From UPXZ01 sp964345395 (lineage in GTDB: Bacteria; Bacteroidota; Bacteroidia; Bacteroidales; Paludibacteraceae), in NCBI GenBank assembly GCA_964345395.1, contig CAYFRA010000061.1, forward strand, positions 1 through 8,599: a stretch of DNA of 8,599 nt, written 5' to 3'. Under the pieces are notes generated by a model. The model was not told where the DNA came from. It saw nothing but the letters and a program-made list of their open reading frames with translations, and searched no databases. Position 1 is the first letter of the stretch, and the number at the start of each line of letters is the position of its first letter. The translations under genes and the position numbers were made by a program. This document shows positions 1 to 6,469 of this stretch, in pieces.

Positions 1-569
1 ATATTCGGACAAGCACATTCAGCGTCCTTATACTCCTCTAAAATAGCTTTTACACCCTCAGGTGATACGCGCCCATATACTTTTTCGCCCACCATCACAA
101 CGGGAGCCAATCCGCACGCTCCAACGCAACGCAAGCAACTGATGGAAAATTTCATATCGGGCGTAGTCTCGCCAACATTGATATTGAGCTCTTTTTTGAA
201 TTCATCTAAAATCTTCTCAGCACCACGCACATAGCAAGCTGTACCTAAACAAATAGAGATTGGGAATTGCCCTTTCGGCTTCATTGTAAAGAATGAATAG
301 AAAGTTACCACTCCATACACGTGAGCTACAGACAATTTTAATCTTCGGGCTATAATCTCTTGCACTTCTGCTGGCAAGTAGCCAAATGTGGTTTGTGCTT
401 CGTGCAAAACATTGATTAACTCTTGCGGATCGTTATCGTAAGAAGCACATATTTCATCCAGCTTCGCTTTTTTCTCAAGACTCATTTTGAGCTTCACTTC
501 CGTTTTATCCTTCTCTGTTGGGATAAAAGTATATTGATCATCTATTGCACTAATATTTTTTGGTATCAT
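1..569 (-). CDS. hydC: HydC/HndA: NuoE-like [2Fe-2S] subunit of bifurcating [FeFe] hydrogenase (3' end beyond window)
   Basis: Cytoplasmic thioredoxin-fold subunit that works with the NuoF-like HydB in electron transfer to or from NAD(H). About 189 codons are visible with no stop, so the C-terminus lies just outside the left edge. A NuoE helical domain occupies about residues 45-100, followed by the [2Fe-2S] fold. The ligands are C107 and C112 (CLGTAC) plus C148 and C152 (CVGAC, followed by GLAP). An additional C145 and a cysteine-rich tail (ECACPN) are present. The ATG at 569 is chosen because it is the first in frame; it gives a charged extension of about 28 residues before Met29, which is an alternative start nearer the usual NuoE length. 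Only a weak AGAGA lies upstream. The gene follows hydA after 42 bases, so it is last of the catalytic genes rather than first as in hndABCD. Family assignment is secure; the exact start is not. Confidence 0.93.
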   Translation of the reverse strand, partial: MIPKNISAIDDQYTFIPTEKDKTEVKLKMSLEKKAKLDEICASYDNDPQELINVLHEAQTTFGYLPAEVQEIIARRLKLSVAHVYGVVTFYSFFTMKPKGQFPISICLGTACYVRGAEKILDEFKKELNINVGETTPDMKFSISCLRCVGACGLAPVVMVGEKVYGRVSPEGVKAILEEYKDAECACPN

Positions 570-611
570 AATGATTTCTCTTTTTTATAGTTACACATCA
601 AAATAATGGTA

Positions 612-2384
612 TTAATGACGAATTGTGATTTTATTATTTTTGTCATAATACTGAGTGTGAAGCAAAGAGTGAGCTCTTTTGCCACCGGGTTCGCCCAAGT
701 ATTCAGCGTATAGTTTTTGAATATATGGGTTTTCGTGCGATTTGCGAATGGTTTTGCGCTCGTCTTCCGTATAAATAGCCTTGGCACGCTTAGCCAATAT
801 CTCACCATCGCCGTGATGGAAAGGCTGACCTCCGCCACCGATACAACCACCAGGACAAGCCATAATTTCAATGGCGTGATAGTGTGATTTGCCAGCTTGC
901 ACATCTTCTAACAACTTGCGAGCATTACCCAATCCGTGAGCAATACCGATATGAATAGGCAAGCCATCAAAATCAACAGTTGCTGAGCGAATACCCTCCA
1001 TTCCACGTAATTCGTGAAATTCGATTTGTTCCAACGACTTACCTGTAAACAACTCATAAGCAGTACGGCTTGCTGCTTCAATTACACCTCCTGTATTTCC
1101 AAAAATAACTCCTGCACCTGTCGATTCGCCCAATGGAGCATCAAAGTCCTCATCAGGAAGATCGTGGAAATCGATATTTGCCTGCTTGATAAAGTGCGCA
1201 AGTTCTCTTGTTGACATTGAAAAATCAACATCTGGATTACCATCTACTTTAAATTCATCGCGTTGTGATTCATATTTTTTAGCCAAACAAGGCATTATGG
1301 AAACAACCACTAAATCTTTGCGATCCACGCCAATTTTTTCAGCAAAATAGCTTTTTGCAATAGCGCCAAACATTTGCTGCGGTGATTTCGCTGTTGAAGG
1401 AACATCCAATAAATCAGGGAAATTGTATTCAAAGAAATTGACCCATCCTGGACAGCAAGAAGTCAAAATAGGTAGTTTTACTTCTTTGTCACCATTCAAA
1501 TGACGTTGTAGTCGATCTAACATTTCTGTGCCCTCTTCAATAATAGTGAGGTCAGCTGCAAAATCAGTATCAAACACATAATCAAAACCAAGACGACGAA
1601 GTGCTGCCACCAATTTCCCAGTTACCAAAGTACCTGGTTCTAAACCAAATTCCTCACCCAAAGCAGCTCGCACAGCTGGTGCAGTTTGCACTACTACTGT
1701 TTTTCTTGGATCGCTCAATGCGCGCAAAACATTGGTCGTATGGTCAATTTCAGTTAATGCTCCCGTAGGACAAACAGCAACACACTGTCCGCAGAAGGTA
1801 CAAGGCGAATCTTCCAAGTCCATTTGAAATGCTGGTGATACAACCGAATGAAAACCACGATTAACAGCTGAAAGTGCACCTACTGTTTGAACATCATTAC
1901 ACATCATTTCGCAACGGCGGCAAAGGATACATTTATCCATATCGCGAATAATTGCTGGTGATGCATCACGACGATACATCGACTTTTCGCCCATATATGG
2001 CACATCGCGAATACCAAATTTAATGGCCATACTTTGTAATTCACAATCGCCGGACTTGGCACAAACCAAGCAATCAAAAGGATGATCAGAAGCAATCAGC
2101 TTCAATATGGTAGTACGTGCATTCAACACACGAATATTATTGGTAACAACCTCCATTCCTTCGGCGGCTTCGGTGATACAAGAAGGTGCTAAATTGCGTC
2201 TTCCCTTCACATCTACTACACAAATGCGGCAGCCACCCGGCTTATTTTCGATATTTAAGTTATGTAATTCCATATGGCAAAGCGTTGGAATCTCAATTCC
2301 AATTTTTCGAGCCGCATTGAGAATCGTAGTTCCTCTTTCCACCTCTACTTTTTTGCCATCAATTACTATATTTATAGTACTCAT
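612..2384 (-). CDS. hydA: HydA/HndD: catalytic subunit of [FeFe] hydrogenase (group A, NAD/ferredoxin-linked type)
   Basis: Reversible H2 oxidation / proton reduction at the H-cluster, in the cytoplasm. Of 590 residues, the N-terminus is a NuoG-like [2Fe-2S] domain (C36, C52, C55, C69). A His-Cys3 [4Fe-4S] site follows (H101, C105, C108, C114), then a two-cluster ferredoxin domain (C152/155/158/162 and C195/198/201/205). The H-cluster domain has TSCCPGW with proton-relay C310 and ligand C311, MPCLAKKYE with ligand C366 plus K369 and E372, and MACPGGC with ligands C510 and C514. E283 fits the relay glutamate. All catalytic residues are present, so activity is expected. The length matches HndD (about 585 residues); the extra C-terminal [2Fe-2S] domain of the longer Thermotoga HydA is absent. 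The start is ATG at 2384, with no SD and an A-rich leader, 45 bases after hydB. Maturation would need HydE, HydF and HydG, none of which is in the window. Confidence 0.97.
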   Translation of the reverse strand: MSTINIVIDGKKVEVERGTTILNAARKIGIEIPTLCHMELHNLNIENKPGGCRICVVDVKGRRNLAPSCITEAAEGMEVVTNNIRVLNARTTILKLIASDHPFDCLVCAKSGDCELQSMAIKFGIRDVPYMGEKSMYRRDASPAIIRDMDKCILCRRCEMMCNDVQTVGALSAVNRGFHSVVSPAFQMDLEDSPCTFCGQCVAVCPTGALTEIDHTTNVLRALSDPRKTVVVQTAPAVRAALGEEFGLEPGTLVTGKLVAALRRLGFDYVFDTDFAADLTIIEEGTEMLDRLQRHLNGDKEVKLPILTSCCPGWVNFFEYNFPDLLDVPSTAKSPQQMFGAIAKSYFAEKIGVDRKDLVVVSIMPCLAKKYESQRDEFKVDGNPDVDFSMSTRELAHFIKQANIDFHDLPDEDFDAPLGESTGAGVIFGNTGGVIEAASRTAYELFTGKSLEQIEFHELRGMEGIRSATVDFDGLPIHIGIAHGLGNARKLLEDVQAGKSHYHAIEIMACPGGCIGGGGQPFHHGDGEILAKRAKAIYTEDERKTIRKSHENPYIQKLYAEYLGEPGGKRAHSLLHTQYYDKNNKITIRH

Positions 2385-2429
2385 ATTGTCTAATATTTTT
2401 TTAGAATGAATATAAAAGTATTTTCTTGA

Positions 2430-4247
2430 TTAGTTGGCTAAAACTTTGGGATGCGATTGAATAACAATTGCATCAAAAGCACAACGCACACGACAATCAT
2501 CGCATCGGATACAAATCTCTGGATCGATGTAATGAATTTGGCGTTTTTCACCCGAAATAGCGTGAACAGGACAGCCTCGTTTACACACACCGCAACCCGT
2601 ACATAAATCATCCACCACCACGTAGTAAGATAGATTTTTACAATGCCCGGAACGGCAAGTTTTTTCTACAACGTGCTCGTAATACTCGTCTGCAAAGTTT
2701 TCCAAAGTTGATAAAACTGGATTAGGCGACGTTTGTCCTAAACCACAGAGCGAAGTATCTTTAATCACATTGCTTAAATTACGAAGTCGCTCTAAATCTT
2801 CAAGAGTTCCTTTTCCTAAAGTTATTTTATCCAATAATTCATACAGTCGTTTGTTTCCAATGCGGCAAGGTGCACATTTTCCACAACTCTCTTCTACAAT
2901 AAAGTCGAGATAGAATTTGGCTACAGAAACCATACAGTCATCCTCATCCATCACAATCATACCACCCGAACCCATCATAGAGCCAGCTGCAAGTAAGTTG
3001 TCGTAATCGATTGGCGTGTCTAAATCTTTTTCTGTTAAGCAGCCTCCTGATGGACCTCCGGTTTGGATGGCTTTGAATTTTTTTCCATCTTTGATACCGC
3101 CTCCAATTTCATAAATAATTTTTCGAAGAGTAATTCCCATTGGCACTTCAATCAAACCTACGTTGTTGATTTTACCCGCTAAGGCAAAAACTTTTGTACC
3201 TTTTGATTTTTCAGTACCGATAGACGTGAACCACTCTGGACCTTTCAAAATAATAGCTGGGATATTGGCAAATGTTTCCACATTATTCACAGTTGTTGGC
3301 TTACCCATATATCCGCTTTCAGCAGGAAATGGTGGTTTGTTGGTTGGTTCGCCTCGCAAACCTTCCATCGAATGGATAAGCGAAGTTTCCTCACCACAAA
3401 CAAATGCACCAGCACCATAACGTAGTTTTACTCTAAAATTAAACCCTGTTCCGAATATATTTTCACCCAAAAGTCCATACTCTTCGGCTTGTTTGATAGC
3501 AATTTTTAAGCGTTTGATAGCTAAAGGATACTCGGCACGAATATAAATAAGTCCTTCATCGGAACCGATGCTATAACCACAAATCGCCATAGCTTCCAAA
3601 ACAGTATGTGGGTCGCCTTCTAAAATAGAGCGGTCCATAAATGCGCCCGGATCGCCCTCATCGGCATTACAAACTACATATTTTTTGTCCGATTCATATT
3701 TTCGAGTAAATTCCCATTTCAATCCTGCAGGGAAGCCACCTCCACCACGTCCTCGCAGTTGCGATTGCTTAACTATATCAATCGTTTCCTGGGGTGAATA
3801 CTCGCTAAGCACCTTACCCAAAGCCATATAAGCATCGTGAGCAATAGCCTCATCAATATTTTCGGGGTCAATAAATCCACAATTACGCAAAGCAATGCGA
3901 TACTGCTTTTTGTAAAAATTCATATGCTTGGAATCTTCGATATGTTCCTTTTTTTCAGGATCAAGATAGAGCAAACGATTCACCCTTCGCCCTTTGATAA
4001 TATGTTCATCGATAATTTCTTTGGCATCACTGGGTTTTACTTCTACATAAAAAGTATTGTCAGGAAGCACGTTCACAATTGGCCCTTTTTCGCAAAAGCC
4101 AAAACAACCTGTACGAACCACTTGCACCTCGTCTTGAAGGCGTTTTACTGCCAACTCTTTTTCTAAGTTTTCGAGCAATTGCACGCTTTCAGATGCCTGA
4201 CAACCCGTTCCGCCACATATCAGAATGTGCATTTTGTATTTTGTCAT
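2430..4247 (-). CDS. hydB: HydB/HndC: NuoF-like FMN/NAD(H)-binding subunit of bifurcating hydrogenase
   Basis: Flavoprotein that exchanges electrons with NAD(H) and is the presumed bifurcation site. It has 605 residues in four blocks. First is an N-terminal thioredoxin-like [2Fe-2S] domain (C11, C16, C48, C52). Second is a NuoF FMN/NADH core with the glycine-rich loop LRGRGGGGFPAGLKW, CNADEGDPGAF and GAFVCGEETSL. Third is a [4Fe-4S] site (ESCGKCAPCR: C455, C458, C461, plus C501). Last is a C-terminal ferredoxin domain with two [4Fe-4S] motifs (C549/552/555/559 and C579/582/585/589). A C531-x3-H535-C536 motif just before the ferredoxin domain could bind zinc, as I recall for the hinge of bifurcating HydB structures. 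The domain order is that of HydB/HndC, not of plain complex I NuoF, which lacks both end domains. The start is ATG at 4247, strongly supported by AGGAGG 8 bases upstream. It follows the HndB-like gene after 15 bases. Confidence 0.97.
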   Translation of the reverse strand: MTKYKMHILICGGTGCQASESVQLLENLEKELAVKRLQDEVQVVRTGCFGFCEKGPIVNVLPDNTFYVEVKPSDAKEIIDEHIIKGRRVNRLLYLDPEKKEHIEDSKHMNFYKKQYRIALRNCGFIDPENIDEAIAHDAYMALGKVLSEYSPQETIDIVKQSQLRGRGGGGFPAGLKWEFTRKYESDKKYVVCNADEGDPGAFMDRSILEGDPHTVLEAMAICGYSIGSDEGLIYIRAEYPLAIKRLKIAIKQAEEYGLLGENIFGTGFNFRVKLRYGAGAFVCGEETSLIHSMEGLRGEPTNKPPFPAESGYMGKPTTVNNVETFANIPAIILKGPEWFTSIGTEKSKGTKVFALAGKINNVGLIEVPMGITLRKIIYEIGGGIKDGKKFKAIQTGGPSGGCLTEKDLDTPIDYDNLLAAGSMMGSGGMIVMDEDDCMVSVAKFYLDFIVEESCGKCAPCRIGNKRLYELLDKITLGKGTLEDLERLRNLSNVIKDTSLCGLGQTSPNPVLSTLENFADEYYEHVVEKTCRSGHCKNLSYYVVVDDLCTGCGVCKRGCPVHAISGEKRQIHYIDPEICIRCDDCRVRCAFDAIVIQSHPKVLAN

Positions 4248-4255
4248 AATATAAG

Positions 4256-4261
4256 CCTCCT
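4256..4261 (-). promoter_or_regulatory. Strong Shine-Dalgarno of hydB
   Basis: On the minus strand the six bases read AGGAGG, 8 bases before the ATG at 4247, which is ideal spacing. The site lies in the 15-base gap between the HndB-like gene and hydB. It fixes the hydB start and stands out because nearly all other starts in the cluster lack a usable SD. Confidence 0.85.
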
Positions 4262-4262
4262 A

Positions 4263-4655
4263 TTAATTGATAGTTTCAAAATTACGTGGTATGATATCGT
4301 GAACTAATTCACCATTGCGAATGTAGCGCTCGATAATCTCATCGGCACGTTGCTTATCTACGTAACCGAAAATTACAGGCTCTTTACCTTTTAGAGTAAC
4401 CTCTACGGTGGGTTCAGCATAGCAATAACCCATACAACCTGTTTGAGTAACCACCGCCTCAATGTTGCGTTTTTCAAGTTCTTCGACGAAAAACTCCATC
4501 ACTTCTTTCGCACCTGAAGCTATGCCACAAGTTGCCATTGCAACTTTTATTTGTGGAATATCTTCCGCTCGACTGGCTCGATCCCGAAGGTCAACTTTTG
4601 ATTTGAATTGCTCTTGCATTCTTTTCAAATCAGCTAATGTTTTAATTTTTTCCAT
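4263..4655 (-). CDS. HndB-like (2Fe-2S) ferredoxin-domain protein with three cysteines
   Basis: Small soluble protein (130 residues) of the thioredoxin-like ferredoxin family that accompanies HndC/HndD-type hydrogenases. A charged helical segment fills residues 1-33. The thioredoxin-like core then begins with the MATCGIASGAKEVM block (C43) and continues to TGCMGYCYAEP (C74, C78). The canonical fold uses two cysteines in the first loop and two in the second; here the first loop offers only C43, and the whole protein has just three Cys. Either the fourth ligand is not cysteine, or the cluster is shared with a partner, or the site is degenerate. From memory, close family members share the same three-Cys pattern, so this is probably a family trait and not local decay. 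The ATG at 4655 has no SD (AAAAG leader). The gene opens the catalytic gene block after a 134-base gap. Its exact role in the complex is unknown. Confidence 0.88.
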   Translation of the reverse strand: MEKIKTLADLKRMQEQFKSKVDLRDRASRAEDIPQIKVAMATCGIASGAKEVMEFFVEELEKRNIEAVVTQTGCMGYCYAEPTVEVTLKGKEPVIFGYVDKQRADEIIERYIRNGELVHDIIPRNFETIN

Positions 4656-4666
4656 CTTTTAGTCTT

Positions 4667-4691
4667 TTATTGAATGATTTTTATTCATTAA
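4667..4691. repeat. Imperfect inverted repeat in the leader of the catalytic hydrogenase genes
   Basis: Two 9-base arms, TTATTGAAT and ATTCATTAA, pair with one mismatch around a 7-base spacer. The repeat lies 11 bases upstream of the HndB-like ATG, within the 134-base gap 4656-4789. It could be an operator for a dimeric regulator or a weak AU-rich hairpin in the leader. It does not fit the Rex consensus as I remember it. In such AT-rich DNA a chance palindrome is quite possible. No convincing Bacteroidota promoter pair (TTTG / TAnnTTTG) was found in the gap; the nearest is TAATTTG at 4736-4742 on the minus strand, one base short of the -7 consensus. Confidence 0.3.
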
Positions 4692-4789
4692 TTTCTTTTC
4701 TTAGTCCACGTATGGAAAGGATAGGTTTAGATCTTCAAATTACATATCATCTTAATTTTTTTGTTTTTTATTGTTTCTGTACATTCTTA

Positions 4790-5356
4790 TCAACATAGGT
4801 AGCTATCTCTATTTCTGTTTTTATAAAGTGTTTTCAAACTCTCATTGATGTATGATTTAATAGCCATTAGCATAGTCCCACTGCTTAAATCATCAATCCC
4901 TTCAGCTGCCAACAAGCTTTTGCTAATTTCAAACTTCTCATTATCAATTTGGTAGCAAAAAGCAATTTCAATATGGGAATTTGCACTCATTAGCAAACTA
5001 ATATAGCCTCCCAAATCTCCCAAAGGCAAGCAATCTGGATGATTGGTATGAAACAACGCACGTACTTCTGTGCCTTTTCCTTTTTCAGATAAAATGCTAA
5101 GGGTGCCTTCAGTTTGCTCACAACTCATTTTCAAAAATGGAATACCCAATCCCACTTTTCGTGTAGTTCGTGAAGTGAAAAAAGGGTCGCTTAGTTTTGC
5201 AACTGTCTCTGCATCCATTCCACAAGCATTATCACGCACAATCATTTCGAGCTGGTAGTCAATATTGCTTTCCTTTAGCTCAATCTCAATCAAACTTGCT
5301 TCTGCTCGAACCGAGTTTTGCGCGATGTCCATTATATGCATTGCTATATTTACCAT
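4790..5356 (-). CDS. GHKL-family ATP-binding protein (histidine-kinase-like ATPase)
   Basis: Soluble 188-residue protein whose first 110 residues form a GHKL ATP-binding domain. The N-box is HIMDIAQNSVRA with N14. The G1 box is DNACGMD (D42, G46; Ala-Cys replace the usual Gly-x). The F-box is DPFFTSR, the G2 box is GLGIPFL (G69, G71), and GKGTEV is the late glycine motif. There is no dimerisation/H-box domain, sensor or membrane segment upstream, so it is not a conventional sensor kinase, although H7 lies just before the N-box. Residues 111-188 are a tail I do not recognise. It starts 3 bases after the PHP gene, with no SD, implying translational coupling. GHKL proteins of this short type recur in HydS/HydABC gene clusters; the substrate is unknown. 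It may phosphorylate a partner or be an ATP-dependent switch responding to HydS. Confidence 0.85.
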   Translation of the reverse strand: MVNIAMHIMDIAQNSVRAEASLIEIELKESNIDYQLEMIVRDNACGMDAETVAKLSDPFFTSRTTRKVGLGIPFLKMSCEQTEGTLSILSEKGKGTEVRALFHTNHPDCLPLGDLGGYISLLMSANSHIEIAFCYQIDNEKFEISKSLLAAEGIDDLSSGTMLMAIKSYINESLKTLYKNRNRDSYLC

Positions 5357-5359
5357 TTT

Positions 5360-6103
5360 TCAAAATATTAGTCGCTCATCTTCAGCAATTGGGTTTTCAA
5401 AAACATTTTTAATCGCTTCCCAACTCAAGTTTTCTAATTTCAATTGCGTATATCGCCTTCCAATATTTTCTAAATAATGAGCATCCGAGTTCTGTATCAA
5501 TGTTTTCTCTTCCAAATCAGGATGTTCTTTCAAAAACTCCTCTCGGTTTGTTGCCCAAAATATCTCCAAAGCATCATATTTTAAATCAAAAGGGATAAAA
5601 CCTAACTGACTGAAAACACTGTTTTTCTCCCGATTGATGTGAGCCGGAATAAAGATTCCGCCCATATCTTTTACAACTTGAGCGATGCTCTCAATATCCA
5701 TATCCAATGCTCCATACAAGGATTTTTCCTCTTCGTAAATAATATTGTCAAATTGGTCAACTGCTACCTGATAACCAAACAGCGAAGGCTCATTTTTGAT
5801 ATTAGGAAGATGTTTATCCAAATAAACTTGAAATGCTTCGGTGCTATCCAAATCTGGAAAAAGTGTCAAGCAATGCACTTCCTCAGAAGTATTAATTTCG
5901 CATCCGCCGATGACGAAAAGACTGTTTTTTGCACCCAATTCCATACAGGGTTTTACATTACGAGTGCTGTTGTGATCACAAATTGCAATAATATCCAAGC
6001 CAATTTCTATCGACCTTGCTACAATATTTCGCGAACTCATATCCAAATCACCACAAGGCGAAAGGCAAGTATGAATATGTAAATCGGCTTTGTAGGCTTT
6101 CAT
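5360..6103 (-). CDS. PHP-domain metal-dependent phosphoesterase
   Basis: Cytoplasmic PHP-family protein of 247 residues. The trinuclear metal site looks complete: DLHIHT (H9, H11), D19, CDHN (D43, H44), GCEIN (E69), H77, PAHINRE (H155) and NSDAHYL (D207, H209). It therefore probably hydrolyses a phosphomonoester or nucleotide phosphoester. It is a stand-alone PHP protein of the TrpH/YciV-like size class, without the polymerase or HisK context that would name a substrate. The start is the ATG at 6103 because KADLHIHT must lie at the N-terminus; no SD is visible. It sits 24 bases after the DRTGG gene and 3 bases before the GHKL gene, so it belongs to the regulatory module. Possible jobs are dephosphorylating a module partner or degrading a nucleotide signal. 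Both are guesses; the domain call is firm. Confidence 0.9.
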   Translation of the reverse strand: MKAYKADLHIHTCLSPCGDLDMSSRNIVARSIEIGLDIIAICDHNSTRNVKPCMELGAKNSLFVIGGCEINTSEEVHCLTLFPDLDSTEAFQVYLDKHLPNIKNEPSLFGYQVAVDQFDNIIYEEEKSLYGALDMDIESIAQVVKDMGGIFIPAHINREKNSVFSQLGFIPFDLKYDALEIFWATNREEFLKEHPDLEEKTLIQNSDAHYLENIGRRYTQLKLENLSWEAIKNVFENPIAEDERLIF

Positions 6104-6127
6104 TGAAATTTGTTTAAATTGTTATCA

Positions 6128-6469
6128 CTACTTCAAAAAATTATATATCAAACCAATTGTCTCAAAAGCTGCTTTGCCCGATGCCAAGACCACTACACCC
6201 TCTCTCTCTGCCGTTTCGAGCATATCTTCATTGGGTTTGCGCTCATTGACCAAGACTATGGCACTCAGCTCTATAAGTGAGGCAACTGCTACAATATTTT
6301 TGTGAATTTGAGATGTAATCCAAAGCATATCAGGCTGTGCTTTTCCCATTACATCGCTCAGCAAATCAGACACATAAGCTGAAACTGGCTGTTTGTCCAA
6401 TTGAGATTTACCTGCTAAGCATTCAAATCCCAACTCTTCAATCATCATTTCTAATGTTTTAGTTTTCAT
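6128..6469 (-). CDS. Stand-alone DRTGG-domain protein (HydS-adjacent copy)
   Basis: Small soluble alpha/beta protein of 113 residues, recognised as a lone DRTGG-type domain. A helix and LAGK segment come first, then the YVSDLLSDVMGKA block (about residues 29-41), a hydrophobic strand with DMLWIT, a helix, IVLVNERKPNEDML, and VVVLASGKAAFETIGLIY near the end. The literal DRTGG motif is not present, as is common in these short proteins. DRTGG domains elsewhere are attached to CBS, phosphotransacetylase or cobyrinate-synthase-type enzymes and are thought to be regulatory; the ligand is unknown. The ATG at 6469 overlaps the end of hydS by 11 bases, indicating coupled translation. Met8/Met9 are alternative starts. 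The GAGGAG before the ATG is simply hydS coding sequence and is too close to act as an ideal SD. Confidence 0.8.
   Translation of the reverse strand: MKTKTLEMMIEELGFECLAGKSQLDKQPVSAYVSDLLSDVMGKAQPDMLWITSQIHKNIVAVASLIELSAIVLVNERKPNEDMLETAEREGVVVLASGKAAFETIGLIYNFLK

Noticed and set aside
566..904. Minus-strand open frame of 112 codons overlapping the end of hydA
   Set aside because: It is an out-of-frame shadow of hydA, whose L3 motif and C-terminus are well conserved in the chosen frame.
2107..2409. Plus-strand open frame of 100 codons over the start of hydA
   Set aside because: It is antisense to the conserved [2Fe-2S] domain of hydA and has no supporting features.
2430..4247. Complex I subunit NuoF
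   Set aside because: The N-terminal thioredoxin-like domain, C-terminal two-cluster ferredoxin domain and adjacent hydA identify the hydrogenase flavoprotein subunit, and no other nuo genes are present.
4751..4776. T-rich run on the plus strand as a terminator
   Set aside because: There is no stem before it and no plus-strand gene ends there; on the coding strand it is an A-rich stretch.
5639..6082. Plus-strand open frame of 147 codons opposite the PHP gene
   Set aside because: It is fully antisense to a gene with intact metal-binding motifs, and its translation has no recognisable motif or leader.
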